A stretch of 64,000 nt of DNA, from contig CM032228.1 of the NCBI GenBank assembly GCA_019009955.1, positions 204,891,001 to 204,955,000 on the forward strand. Reading direction: 5' to 3'. Under the pieces are notes generated by a model. It did no database searches. It saw nothing but the letters and a program-made list of their open reading frames with translations, and was not told the origin of the DNA. Source of the DNA: Riptortus pedestris. Taxonomy: Eukaryota > Arthropoda > Insecta > Hemiptera > Alydidae. Positions within the stretch are counted from its first letter, which is position 1. Each line of letters starts with the position of its first letter. The position numbers and the translations under genes are program-made. Below, one piece after another: positions 24,927 to 39,340 of this stretch.

Positions 24927-27475
24927 TAGAGAACAGAATCTGTGATGTCATAGGTTCCGTAGTTACGAATAGTATTTAAATAAACACGGAATCTTGAGGA
25001 AATGTCATTTTTTACATAAAAGGCTTCCCAGAATCAAGGCTCGTTGTCCAAATTTTTACATGGAACAAATAAAAATCAATAGTTTCAAGAAACAATATTT
25101 AACAACGACTTATTCAAGTTCAACTTGACAAATTTCCATAGTTTGAAAACTCACCCCATAACAACCATCTTCATTAGGTACACCAGCTGCGAGCTTCTAA
25201 ATCGATGTAATCTGTGATGTCCTTAAATATACTGACTAATATAATATACGACTGCAGACTTTTGACAGAAGTTAAGCACTGTCCTGTTGATGAACGAATT
25301 TAATTTCATAAACTCAATAAAGCTCTTCCAACGTTCGCTGGGAATGTTTATAAAATCATAGGAAACTCTAACTTACTATGGATAACTTTGTATGTATAAA
25401 TTTTGAATTCCTTATTTTGTTTTGATTTGTACATTTTTTTAAAGTTATTATTAACATCATTTATTATAATTTATCATAAACCAAGTATTCGTTCTGTAGT
25501 TAAACTTTTTAATATTATGAATTTTTCTTATTTATATTCCTTTCATTAACTATTATTATTTTCTCTCATTTTATTTATTTTTTTCCTTAATTTAGAAAAA
25601 AAATAGCATAATTTTGTATAATATTATCAAAAGTTTAAAATAAATACAGGGGATGTACTAGTATTGTATAAGTCATGAAGAAAATAAATTCCCTTCTGAA
25701 GGGTTACTTCAGTGAGGAAAAAAATGTATGTATGCATGTAAATACAAATAAAAAGAAAACGGCTTATATATTGTAAATTTTGTCTGTCAATCCCCCTGTT
25801 TGTTAATCAGTCAAGAGCGGCTCGGATTTCTATGGGCTATGGTATTTAGGAGCCTATTATCCCAACCAGGATGTATGAGAATTAGAATTCTAATCTATCA
25901 ATGTCCTCATTAATATTGGTTAAACCGAAAAAAAACGTAAACAGCAAATATAATTTTGAATGTATTTTTCTTTTCTAACATGTTTAAGTTTATTAACTTT
26001 GAAATTTTCCAGCTTCAAGGGCGTCAAATATACAATTCATGTTCCCTAAAAATGACTATAGAAGTGAAAACATTTCTGAAGATGAGTTTATAATTAATTG
26101 AATCTAATTATTTATTTACTTTCACGGAAACGGCCCCAAAGATAGAGAAATCTTTTGAAGAGATAGACTATTTCAAAAATGCCATATTTTATCTTATACT
26201 ACCTCTCTCAGAAGTGGGGGTTTTCTTCGACTATAGAACAAACATATCTTCGCAAATATCGATTTTAACAGATAAATGAGTAGAAAGAGTTTTTTTTTAC
26301 GCGAATTGTGTCATTTTACGGCCCCAAAACGTTATTTAGCATTATTCAAATTTGTAAAAATGCATTTCCAAATACTGCTTTTTAACTTTCGGTCAAAAAA
26401 TAGAATTTGTTAGTGTATAGAACTTGACTTCATATTTCTCTGAAATCTCAAGAAAATTTGATTTCCGATTTAACGTTGCCCAATTGAATTTAGGTTTTAT
26501 GGGAATGTTTCCTGTGAATTGAGAATTCCTTTGAATATCTATAAACAGATAGAATATTGTTAATGATCTCTAGTTTATACATAGCTACCGCCCACAATAG
26601 TGGATGTTTACTTCGACGAAAAAACATTATTCCTTAAAATTTAGTGAAAAAACTACACGTTGTTGACATATATGTTTTCGGAAACGTTCATTTCCGACTC
26701 CCATTTTTATATCAATCAGCTAACGTAGAATAACACAACTACCTTATTTCGTCCACTTTCGGTTGTCACTCATACTTTTATGGTAACACAGCAAAATTCC
26801 CAAACAGAATTTTATTGGATTTGTTTCTATTAATTCTAAGGCGATACAATATTCTTGACGGAAAACTAGATTTATAGTCAATTCGTCCAATAGTCTCTTC
26901 ATGCTTCGCACGTAATACAATATTATTATTTTACTTCGAAAGGTTATTCACTTCCTACGATAATCCAGCCTTTATATTTGGACGGGAAACCATTATTATT
27001 TCAGTTTATTTACGGATGACAGCTATTCTGAACACAAATTAATCTAATTATAACATATTCCTTCGCAGATCTAATGATTGTTAAGTTACTGGACATTTGT
27101 GTTCCTTGAAGAAGATTAAGTGGTCATTTTGTTCAAAAGGACCCGCCAACAACAGGTAATAGTATATAAATAAAGTTCAGTTTACAAGGTTTGGTAATAA
27201 GAATTAATTTTAATGTCTAGTTAATGATATTTTGAACATGAACTAAAAAGGAAATTTTTATCGGGAACTGAGATAGGCAACTGATAACAGAAGATCTCAT
27301 GATTTTATGCCTTAATGATGTTTTCATTATCAACAATGAGATAGCAAGGTTTCACTGTTACAGGCATTATTATATAATATAATGTAAAATCATTATTAGT
27401 CCAAGAATTTGCAGAAATGTTTTGAAATAATTTTGAGTTGAATGAAGGGCATGTCAAATTTAATTCAATTATGTA
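24927..27475. other. No gene; one dispersed repeat near 25,640
   Basis: About 2.5 kb of AT-rich DNA. Frames are all short. Apart from the retroelement-like segment at 25,640-25,735 I see no structure. Confidence 0.5.
25640..25735 (+). repeat. Dispersed repeat, partner of 44,923-45,010
   Basis: GGGGATGTACTAGTATTGTA, AAATAAATTCCCTTCTGAAG and GGTTACTTCAGTGAGG match the reverse complement of 44,925-44,998. It looks like the 3' end of a retroelement or of a retroposed transcript. Confidence 0.5.
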
Positions 27476-27537
27476 CAATTGTCATCAATAAATTCTTAAG
27501 TGTTATGTCGAATTTATCTAAATGCGATCTGAACTCT

Positions 27538-28479
27538 AAAAGTCTACCTCGCAAGGGCTGCGTAAACTAAGCAGATTTCCCAAGTGCTGTTATAATACGC
27601 TTGTAATTTCATCTTACCACATATTCTCAATTTATATGTAAAAACCCAATGATTAAAATCCCCCCCCCCTACATTCTCCGTTACTAACAGCAGAAATCAA
27701 AAAAGTTCGATCAATAGAATAGATGTTCTTAAGAAGGGATTTGTAACATTTTATGATCCGACTCATTATAAAGAAGGCATTTTCGATTTCCGAATCCTCC
27801 CCCCCCCCTATCTAAAGCTCCACTATTTGATTCCATTATCCGCCAATAACAAATTGACTAAAATAGTTAAAAATCGAGTATGGTATAGTTAAAATAAATA
27901 TTTTCCATTAAAGAACGCAAAAATATTAATTGATGACGACATCATAATCCAATATTTGGTATTTAACTTTCAAATGAGGTGGTTCATGATATAACAGCTT
28001 ATTGTTAATATTACATTAGTAGAAGTGGGGGTTTACTGATGACCGAAAAATAAATATGTTTAATATTCAATATAGAAAGAGCAAGTGTAACGTACATAAG
28101 AGCATTTATAGAACACTAGATTTCCCAAAAGATTGATTTCTTGACACTTTTCAAACCGATGCATAACAATGGAAATATTTTGGAATTTCAAAATGTCACC
28201 CTCTTAACACTGATTGGATTGTAGTCATTAACGAACTTACATTTAAATAATACTTATATATAATTTTACATAAAACGTTTAAATGTCAAGCTGGGTAACG
28301 GCTAAACAAAAATCGTGACCCCTATAGAGCGTTACAAGTATGAATAGTTTTGAACGGACCTCGTTTTTGCCATCTCCTGAGCAGGATCGGTGGTCATTTG
28401 AAGAACATATTCTTTCGAAAATCGCGTCGTGAGTACAACCTCAACAGCTGATATTTACTTAAGGGAAATCTGCTAAAAT
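27538..28479 (-). mobile_element. Merlin-like solo arm, near full length
   Basis: Outer end AAAAGTCTACCTCGCAAGGG, then CTGCGTAAACTAAGCAG and ATTTCCCAAGTGCTG. It contains two C-rich tracts (27,661 and 27,800), a GGTATTTAACTTTC block and GTGGGGGTTTACTG. The centre reads TATAGAGCGTTACAAGTATG with no microsatellite. The inner end TACTTAAGGGAAATCTGC, TAAAA has one half of the palindrome altered. Confidence 0.8.
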
Positions 28480-28863
28480 GTAGAATGCAATTCGTATCCT
28501 TTTGTCTTATATTTTCTACTTGATGAATTGTATATTAAATGTTTTATTTATTGTGGAACCGAAAATAACCACCAAGGTTCTACTGTCAGCCTCTTCTAGG
28601 CGTTAAAGATTTTGTAGGAACTGGATTTGTACCAACATCCATCCATTTATGCGGTCTGCAGCTAGGATCTTCCGATTCAAGATCCTACCCATGTCTTTCA
28701 TGGGGGGCTGCATGTCCATTGGACGAAATGTTTCAATAATCAGGTCACAAATATTACCTCAACAGAAATATCTTCTATGCCTTAAGAGAAATATTCTGCA
28801 AATTAATGTTAACTACCAGTCTACAATGTAATTATGAATCTGTATCAATTTTCTATCACATTA
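28480..28863. other. No gene recognised
   Basis: Moderately AT-rich. A 60-codon plus frame at 28,649-28,831 is unremarkable. Confidence 0.5.
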
Positions 28864-28875
28864 ACATATATATAT

Positions 28876-28932
<57 letters not shown>
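28864..28932. repeat. (AT)n microsatellite
   Basis: About 69 bases of TA with one ACAC break. It abuts the ~300-unit repeat and replaces that repeat's 5' end. Confidence 0.95.
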
Positions 28933-28935
<3 letters not shown>

Positions 28936-29804
28936 CAACCCCCACTCCTGCCCGTTCCTACAAATGTTGGTATGACTTGTGATAATGAAGGCGTTAGTGC
29001 TAAATACAAATACCGAGTTTTATTCATTTCGGTTGAGTCTCTTGTGTGCCAAATAAAATTGTTGGCTCCCGCTATCATTTTTAGCGTATAACGCATTTAT
29101 ACTTCGGTATACGAAAAAAGTGTATATAACAAAAGTTACTCTAAATAACAAAATAAACAACATTTGTAATGTGCATATTTGCCTAAAAACCAATAGGAAA
29201 CGGAATATCACCATTTTTAATTTCAGGCCTCCCTTATAACCCCCACCCCTGCCCGTCCCTAGAAATGTTGGTACGGCTTATTATAATGAAGGCGTTACTG
29301 CTAATACATATACCGAGTTTTATTTAGTTCGGTTGAGTCTATTGTGCCAAATAAAATTGTTCACTTCCGCTATAGGTTTTAGTCTATATCTCGTTTATAA
29401 TTCGGTATACGAAAAAAGTGTATATAACAAAAGTTACTCTAAATAACAAAATAAACAACATTTGTTATGTGCATATTTGCCGAAAAACCAATAGGAAACG
29501 AAATATCGCTATTTTTAATTTCAGACCTCCCTTATAACCCCCACTCCTGTTCGTCTCAGAGAAAATTAATATAGCTTAAAGTCTAAGTTGGGTTAGTAGT
29601 AATATATATATATACCAAGTTTCATAAAATTCGATTCAGCTGTTTATGCGTGAAAAGGTAACAAACAAACAAACAAACAAACAAACAAATAAACAAACAA
29701 ACAGACACGAAAGAAACAAAATGCAGTTATGGTGTCCATGACATGTGAAACGAAAAGTTATCGTGAAATTTCGCGAAAAAAATCAATGTACAGACAGAGG
29801 TTAC

Positions 29805-29809
<5 letters not shown>
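28933..29809 (+). repeat. Interspersed repeat with ~300-base units, second copy
   Basis: Starts within a unit (CAACCCCCACTCCTGCCCG) and contains further units. AATAACAAAATAAACAACAT recurs near 29,145 and 29,445. It ends with the same tail as 8136-9237: AAATTCGATTCAGCTG, (CAAA)n at 29,661-29,702, ATGCAGTTATGGTGTCCATG and GGTTACAATTTTATATATAT. The tail is almost identical to that at 9040-9237. Confidence 0.7.

Positions 29810-29849
<40 letters not shown>
29810..29849. repeat. (AT)n microsatellite
   Basis: Forty bases of TA, extending the AT tail of the preceding repeat. Confidence 0.95.
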
Positions 29850-29851
<2 letters not shown>

Positions 29852-30225
29852 TGTATAATTGTTTTAATAATAATTTTAGAAAGGGCCATTCCCGTTATTA
29901 TTTAGACCAGTGCCACTCGATGCACTGCAGTTTGGATATTAATTCTACTGAATGGGAGTTTAGTGTTTGACCTATAAAGATAGATGATCATTATTTAAGA
30001 GAATTCTTGCTTCAGGAAATTATGATCACAAGCAATCCGCTATTAATGTTTGCTGGTAGTATAGTTCTTCTTGCTGATAATGGGAGACTTATATTGAGAG
30101 TAGGTTCCAGTCTTATGGGAGCTAGAGAGGTAAACATGAGTGTTTACCCGTAACAGAGAACAAAATGTATATAAATAATAAATTATATATTCTAACAGAG
30201 CTATGATAATTTCGGGATTAAAAGG
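29850..30225. other. No gene recognised
   Basis: Unique sequence of average composition. Confidence 0.5.
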
Positions 30226-31146
30226 AAAAAGTCCGTTACTCAGGGGGGCGTAAACTAAGATTTACAAATGCCAGGAGATTGGCATCAATAAATTCTTAAG
30301 TGTTACGTCCAATTTATCTACAAGAGATCAGATTTACCACGTGCTGGCATAACACATTTGTGGTCTGATCTCCCCATATATTCGGCATTTATGTGTAAAA
30401 ACCGATGAGTGTGGGGGAGAGTGGTTCCGAAAACACAAAACAAGAAAGTAAAAACAACTCGCTTAATACATGAATTACGAAAAAAATGCATCGTAGAACA
30501 ATCGTAGAAAATTAATAGTTGAACAAGATTGTTTTTTTTTTAGATTTTAAGATGCGACTTATAAAACGGAGATATTTTGAATTTTCGAATTCTCCTCTCC
30601 TCTAAACCCACCATTTCAACAGGTTCGATTTCAACCAATAACATGATCTTTGACAGAAACGGCTAAATATCGAGTATGGTATACATCATATAATCATTTT
30701 CACGTAAAGAATAAAAATCTAAACTGATTGCGTCATCACAGATGTATTTACATTTTATCGAATAGTAAAAGCCTCTTGAAAACAATATTTATTATTTAGG
30801 ATTCAAAAAAAGTCGTCTATAATACGACAGATATGTGGACATGAGAAGGATTTGTGCTGAAGACTGAACCTAAAAATACAAATATCTGGGTTAATATTCA
30901 AGATAGAGAATAAACGTATATAATAATTTTGTAGTGAATTTAGTATGTAATAAGATCAGTATTTTACAATTTTTCGATCTGACATATTAAAACGGAGATA
31001 TTTTGAAATCGCCACCTCTAGACCCCAATCCCACTTGTCCGATTTTATGCATTAACGAAGTTGACCTGCAGATTTGGATGAAACAGTCGTTATCGAGTTT
31101 GGTAACGACAAACAATAACAGCGACCGCTATTGCGTGCGTTCGTGC

Positions 31147-31186
<40 letters not shown>

Positions 31187-31200
31187 GTGCGTGCGTGCGC

Positions 31201-31243
<43 letters not shown>

Positions 31244-31391
31244 GATATATATATATATATATATTTGATCTGACCTCGTTTTCTGTGCTATGTGCTGGGT
31301 AGGTCTGATGGGCATTTTAGAAAAAAATTCTAAAATCGTGTAATGAGAACAACCTCAATAGCTGATTTCCCTTAAGGCAAATCTACTGAAA
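30226..31391 (-). mobile_element. Merlin-like solo arm with an insertion in its terminus
   Basis: Outer end AAAAAGTCCGTTACTCAGGG, then GGGCGTAAACTAAG. It is then interrupted by about 70 bases (30,263-30,335) before CAGATTTACCACGTGCTGG resumes. AATATCTGGGTTAATATTC, the GTCCGATTTTATGC block and GCGACCGCTATTGCG follow. The central microsatellite here is GT-rich (31,141-31,240) then AT (31,243-31,264). Inner end GCTGATTTCCCTTAAGGC, AAATCTACTGAAA. Confidence 0.8.
31141..31264 (+). repeat. GT/GC then AT microsatellite
   Basis: Lies at the standard microsatellite position of the arm, but is GT-rich rather than AT-only. The 99- and 87-codon frames across it are translated repeats. Confidence 0.95.
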
Positions 31392-32060
31392 TATTACAGC
31401 ATATGGCAACCTCAAATAGCATTGGACCTTAATGGGTGTATAGAAGCGGAAGTCAGTGAGAGAATTGGTACAACAGCAATTAGGCACAGCTTCTCGAATC
31501 AAGAGAAGAGAAGAAGGAGACAATGATGGACGTCCACAAATAAAAGAATATACTTTTTATGACATATTTGAAATAGTCGTGTACTCGTACACTTAAGTAT
31601 TGGAGGAAAATATATTCATCTCAAATGACAGAATACTCCAAGAGAGGCGTTTGAGAGAACACTTAAAGTCTTAATTGAGGGTATGCCTTAGCCTTCTTAG
31701 GTGGAAACAAGTTAGTTTAGTGTGCACATTTCCTTCCAATGAATAAATATGAAATAGGAAAACATGGTGAAGGATAACCCAATGAAGAAATTTCTATATA
31801 GAGGAATATACACTGGAACAAGAAGAATGATTAGCAGTTTATGGTCTATGCTCAATAAACAGCATACTCATTCAGAATATACGCTAGAACACGAAACTAA
31901 TGTGAGGATGATGAAAGGTAATCGTGGTAAACTGTACGGGAGTTGTTAGGCGGTTTTGGCATGGTTGAGACTGGGGCCTTCAAAGTTATAAACTATAGAA
32001 TCAAAGTAAAACTCAAGGGGGGCGGGGGCCTTGAACTAAAGGGTCTATAAGGAGTAAGTT
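31392..32060. other. No gene recognised
   Basis: A 61-codon plus frame at 31,764-31,949 is not recognised. The region is purine-rich and less AT-rich near 31,960-32,040. Confidence 0.45.
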
Positions 32061-34614
<2,554 letters not shown>

Positions 34615-35230
34615 TAACCTTCATTATAATTTTTTGTAAATGTTGTTGTGTTTGAAGTAGTGTAATTCGCAGTTTATTAACTGGCTACGGTCATGTAGTA
34701 ATTCTGTCAAAGTGTATGGTAGGTCTATGTGAGTCCTTAGGTAACAATCAGTATATGTTTTATAGTAAGTCTACAGTTACAGTGTTGGAAATGGGGTTCG
34801 CCTTCTCCAGTATGTAAGTGTGAGTCAGTCGTGAATGGTCAATTCTAAACCTCGTTGAAACTACCTTTTCTCTTCAAAATAGCCTTTTTGAGGAAGAACA
34901 TTCACGAAGGATATGTTTCAGTTCTCGAAGTTTGTTGTCAGTTGTGGCAAACCATGATTTCTGCCTTGAATTGAGCATATGTTTTTCTTGGGTTTCTAGG
35001 TGTGTGCAATATGTGTTGTCGGCCTTTTTTGAGTAGCTAATTTGGTGAGTTCGTCAACTTGTGTACTTTGTCTAATGGCTGTATGTCCGGGTAACCAGTA
35101 CACAGTTATTCTTTGGTTTAATGTCTGGATATTGTCTAATATGTACGAGATGAGTAGATGTGCACTATTCATGTCTTTTTTAATGACACTAACGATTATA
35201 TTTTTTAGAAGAGACGGTTTTTAAACATGA
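34615..35230 (-). pseudogene. Non-LTR retrotransposon ORF2 C-terminus (RNase H plus tail), decayed
   Basis: Read on the minus strand from about 35,160, the translation gives ISYILDNIQTLNQRITVYWL, PGHTAIRQ, then VDELTKLATQKRP. This matches the RNase H pattern of the xxVxxxWVPGHxxIxGNExADxLAK type. Further down, in shifted frames, come LTHTYILEKANPIS and LLYKTYTDC. These fit the RLTHxxLL...C...LTxxHILxxC tail that follows RNase H in Jockey-like LINEs. Several frameshifts and stops separate the blocks. The 5' part (endonuclease and reverse transcriptase) is absent, so this is 5'-truncated. It is a different and separately decayed copy from the one at 23,668, in the opposite orientation. Confidence 0.7.
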
Positions 35231-35271
35231 TCGGACCAAATAATCATGTAATAATAATATCAGTGGACAAG

Positions 35272-35338
35272 TTTTAGAAATGCGCATCATGAGTACGACC
35301 TCTCCTTTTCTTTTCTCACAATGGATATCTGCTAAAAT
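35272..35338 (-). mobile_element. Merlin-like inner-end fragment
   Basis: GCGCATCATGAGTACGACCT, then a non-matching CTTTTC stretch, then GGATATCTGCTAAAATGTA. The palindrome is lost. Confidence 0.55.
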
Positions 35339-36114
35339 GTACTGGAAGGAAAAATCTACATCTATAATGCCTCTGTAAAGGTTGTACGCATATTACAAAA
35401 TAATACGACTTTACCATCGGATCGGAAATGTCAAGACTAACAAGATAGAAACAGGCACACAAATCGGCTAACTAAATTAATACCGATATCTCTGGAATAT
35501 GCTGGATGGTAGAGGAACCAATTGATCAGGATCAATAAGAAGGCCAAGTCCTCTACAGTTTTTTAATATAATGCAGAGTGCACTTTCGGAGTCAATGCTC
35601 CATCCTCAGTGCCTGCTGACAAACACAAACCTCGAGTTAATTTAACATTCACAGCATGGCAAAAAAGCAAAATAGACAACAGTCATAAAAAACAAGAACA
35701 AACAAACACAATATAAATAGTAAAAACAATGTTAATTCTTAAAACTAGTCAACTAATAAAAATATAAAATCTAATCCTAGTCAACTACTATAAATTAAAG
35801 CCAAAACAATCAAAAAATTTAATAACAAGCCAAATAATAAAAACAAACAGCGGTAAGCAGATGTCAAAAACTATAAATAAAATTAAAAACTAAAAAACTA
35901 CCTAAATTTCAAATTTATATCACAGTGGGTGAGAACCTCGGAAAAAATACCTTTAATAAAAATACCTTTAATTAATACCTTTAAAATTAAGTATGCCATT
36001 AAAATTTGATTCTAGGAAAATGGATTAAGTTTGAAGAATCAGTTATAGAAGAACAACAGTTACATCTAAATGCCTAACGGTTTATTAAATTATACGATAA
36101 ATATATTGTGATTT
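35339..36114. other. No gene recognised
   Basis: A-rich on the plus strand from about 35,640 to 35,930, with many AAAC and AAAT runs. No repeats with partners in the window. Confidence 0.5.
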
Positions 36115-36235
36115 GTTAGCAGATTTCCCTTAAGGGAAATCAGCTATTGAGGTCGTACTCATGAAGCGATTTTCGAAAAATTTCTTCAAATGTCCCTCGA
36201 TCCTACCCAGGAGATGACGAAAATGAGGTCCGTTC

Positions 36236-36299
<64 letters not shown>

Positions 36300-36786
36300 C
36301 TGTTAACGCTCTAGCGGTCGCAATTTTTGTTTGATCGTTACCAAACTGGGAATTTAATCGTTTTATATAAAAAGGAAGATCAAGTCCGTTAATGGCTGAA
36401 ATCGGACCAGTGTTAGGGGGGGTTTAGACAGGGGATTTTCGAAAATTCAAAATATCTCCGTTATTATGCATCAGATCGAAAAATTGTATAGTATCAATCT
36501 TATTGCAAATTAAATTTACTATAAACATTGTTCTATACATTTATTCTGTATCTTGAATATTAACCGAGATATTTGCATTTGTATTCTGTGTGTGGTCGGC
36601 AGGAGTCGGCTATGTTCGGGACCTTCCGCCGAGAGCTCTGGCGGCCGTTTCTGTAACTGTTCGTCCCTCGTGAATAGGTTAAGAGATCCCTTACTACTAC
36701 AGTTGTTATTGGGCAGATTTCTCTTCTGTAAAACTTCACGTGGGAAATCTGCTTAGTTTACGCAGCCCCTGTGTGACGGACTTTTT
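36115..36786 (+). mobile_element. Merlin-like solo arm, best preserved
   Basis: Inner end TTAGCA then the perfect palindrome GATTTCCCTTAAGGGAAATC. Followed by AGCTATTGAGGTCGTACTC, TCCTACCCAGGAGATGACG, the AT tract at 36,239-36,296, CTCTAGCGGTCGC and CGTTAATGGCTGAAATCGG. The subterminal AGGAGTCGGCTATGTTCGG is shared with 20,249-20,960. Outer end: CACGTGGGAAATCTGC, TTAGTTTACGCAGCCCC, TGTGTGACGGACTTTTT. A 67-codon frame over the subterminal part is a chance frame. Confidence 0.9.
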
Positions 36787-37174
36787 CACTATTTTTATTT
36801 CAGTTTTCTATGTCACAACATTCTGTTTATTTTTATATTACACAATTTATTGAATGTTTTCATTTATTTGTGTTACGACAATTTCTTATTATTTCCTATT
36901 AAAAGGAAAACCCGAATTGAATACACTTTGTAGAAATAGAACACTGACAACTCTAATAAAAAAAAACACTTCTAAATATTATGGTGGGAAATAGAACGAA
37001 TTAAGACACATATCTAAAGGTAACATTTATCCTAACGGATTGATACAAAATGAAATCTGGAGCATATCCGGAGCTTGTAAGAAGAAAACCGGGACATGAA
37101 TGATCAGTTTCTCCATATATGGAATTAAATTCAGCTGACAATTCTATTTTCTATTTTACCTGAGCAAGGACTCT
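36787..37174. other. No gene recognised
   Basis: AT-rich unique sequence. Confidence 0.5.
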
Positions 37175-37443
37175 GAGTAAATACTACTCGAAATTTAAAC
37201 TACATCTGAGTGTTTATCATGAAGTAGCTTAATGTGATGATCACAATAGTAGGAGTGAGAGTACGCTGATGACTGAAATCGAAAGAAAGTACTAACTTCG
37301 CTAATATTTGGGTAACAAAGAAATTTATTAAACAGCAATTGTACGAGGTTGCCTTATCAACAAAATTTGAAATTCTATGTTCGGGTAAATTTAGTCCACT
37401 CAAGCTTCCACCGTCGGAAGACGGTGCAAACTATTGAACGGGC
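37175..37443 (-). mobile_element. Diverged Merlin-like arm fragment
   Basis: The mid-arm order is kept: TCATGAAGTAGCTTAATG, GTAGGAGTGAGAGTACG, CTGATGACTGAAATCG, CGCTAATATTTGGGTAAC. Both ends are missing, and it abuts the plus-oriented arm at 37,451, giving a head-to-head pair. Confidence 0.5.
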
Positions 37444-37450
37444 CTCTACT

Positions 37451-38052
37451 TTTATCAGATTTCCCTTAAGGGAAGTAAGCTATTGAGGTCGTACTCATAA
37501 CATGATTTTCGAAAAATTTCTTCAAATGTCTGTCGATCCTAACTAGGAGATGACCAAAATGAAGTCCGTTCAAAATTGTATATGAATATATTTGTCTGTT
37601 ACCGCTCTAGCGGTCGCAATTTTTGTCTTATTGTTACCAAACTCTATATATAAGGCTTTTATATAAAATAAAAGATCAAGTTTGTTAACAGCTGAAATCG
37701 GCCTTGGGGATGAGACGGGGTTTTTAAAGGGAAGGACTTATAAAAATTCGAAATATCTCCGTTATTATACGTCGGATCGAAATATTGTATAATACCAATC
37801 TTATTGACAATGTAATGTTCTATTAATGTTGTTATGTACGTATTTTCGCTTCTTGATTATTAACCGAGAAATTTGCAGTTTATAGTTTTCGGCCTTCAGT
37901 AACCCCCCCCTCCCCTACTCATGTCATGTTAACAAAAAGCTGTTATATTATGAAGCACATTATAAATTCCAAATAGTGTTTTCATTGAACTTTTACGAGC
38001 CACAGTTGGGAAATCTGCTTAGTTTGCGCAGCCCCTGCATGACGGACTTTTA
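37451..38052 (+). mobile_element. Merlin-like solo arm without microsatellite
   Basis: Inner end TTTTATCAGATTTCCCTTAA, GGGAAGTAAGC. The centre reads AAAATTGTATATGAATATAT then TTGTCTGTTACCG, a short unexpanded form of the AT tract. CTCTAGCGGTCGC, ACAGCTGAAATCGG and the C-rich block near 37,905 follow. Outer end: GGGAAATCTGCTTAGTTTGC, GCAGCCCCTGCATGACGG, ACTTTTA. Confidence 0.85.
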
Positions 38053-38665
38053 TTAGATACAATATAGAACACTTCAACAAATATTTCGTGAATCGCCGGG
38101 TCATGGACATATCGCCAACAGCTCTGATTTCCCTTAAAGGAAAACTGGTGACAGCAATGAACACTTTGGGCGAGGGATTTCCTGTGTAAGTTCAAATATT
38201 TAGAGATGACTCTGTAACGGTAATTCAACCGTTTTGTCCAATATTTACCTCTTTGGAATGTGGTTGGTCACTCAATTAGGATAATCGATTTATTAAGCCT
38301 GATTCAACTGCGGTTTAATTCAACTACGATGTACATTGTTACGCCAATGGTTTTGCTTTTAGGTTTATAAGTAGAGCTAACAGATTAGTTTCCTGAGTTT
38401 AATTGAGCTTGGTAACCTTTGTTAGCTTACTTCGTCGTCCGGTCATTTCCTCCAGCGGAATCAAGATGATTAAAATGGCTTTAAAGGGACCTTGAACGTT
38501 TAACAGTTTATGTTTAACTTTCCCAAGAGTTAAAAAAAAATAAAGGTTTTTCGAAAGGAGACCCGGTACTAGACTCTCACACATTCCCGCAAAACTTTTA
38601 TTTATGAAACAAAGGCTTTTCCCTGAAATCCCATGGTTACACAAATTTAGGAGGGCGAATGGCAC
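38053..38665. other. No gene; palindromic inner-end remnant
   Basis: CTCTGATTTCCCTTAAAGGA (38,121-38,140) is a lone copy of the arm's inner palindrome. The rest, including an 88-codon minus frame at 38,399-38,665, is unrecognised. Confidence 0.4.
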
Positions 38666-39340
38666 AAAAGCAGTAGCTGCGTAAACTAAGCAGATTTCCC
38701 TCGTGAAGTTTAAAAAAAGTCCGTCACGCTGGGGCTGCGTAAACTAAGCAGATTTCCCTCGTGAAGTTTAGTAATAGATAAATCTACATACTGGTAACAC
38801 AACACCACCGTCAATATTAAGTGAATATATACAAACGGAAATAAGAAAAGTTTCAGTTAATTTCAATAACCTGCCGATGGGAAGCGTTTGAAGTATAAAA
38901 TAACAGGTCTACCAGCTTCACACCGGAAAGAAAAACAACTACTGAAATATATCAGAATATAACATATTAATTTTATTGAGAATATTTACTATATCTAGTA
39001 CTGTAATTAATAATGAGTCAGAATAATTCTTATGTCAATCAATCAAATATTAGTAGTCCACAAGCTTTAAGACGAGGAGGGGGGTGTCTCTAGAACATAT
39101 TTACATTTATCTCGTATAATAGAGGTCTCTTGAAAACAATATTTGGTATTTAAGCTTCGAATAATGTGGTTTATTATATAGCAGAATATTATTTATGTAA
39201 CATGAGCAGAAATGGGGATTTGCTGAAGGCTGAAAACTGACAAATGCAAATATCTTGGTTAATATTCAAGATAGAGAATAAATGTATATAACAATATTTA
39301 TAGTAACTTTAATTTCCAATAAGATTACTTCTATACAATT
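38666..39340 (-). mobile_element. Merlin-like arm with duplicated outer terminus
   Basis: Two near-identical outer ends lie in direct tandem, 38,666-38,711 and 38,713-38,760. Both contain GCTGCGTAAACTAAGCAG and TTTCCCTCGTGAAGTTTA. Only the second has the complete GTCCGTCACGCTGGGG start. The arm then runs normally (TATCAGAATATAACATATTA, AATATCTTGGTTAATATTC) and stops after CTTCTATACAATTTAC, so the inner half is missing. Confidence 0.8.

Noticed and set aside
31434..31560. Possible LINE peptide (ERIGTTAIRHSFSNQEKRRRRQ-like)
   Set aside because: One short basic stretch with no flanking reverse transcriptase blocks in any frame.
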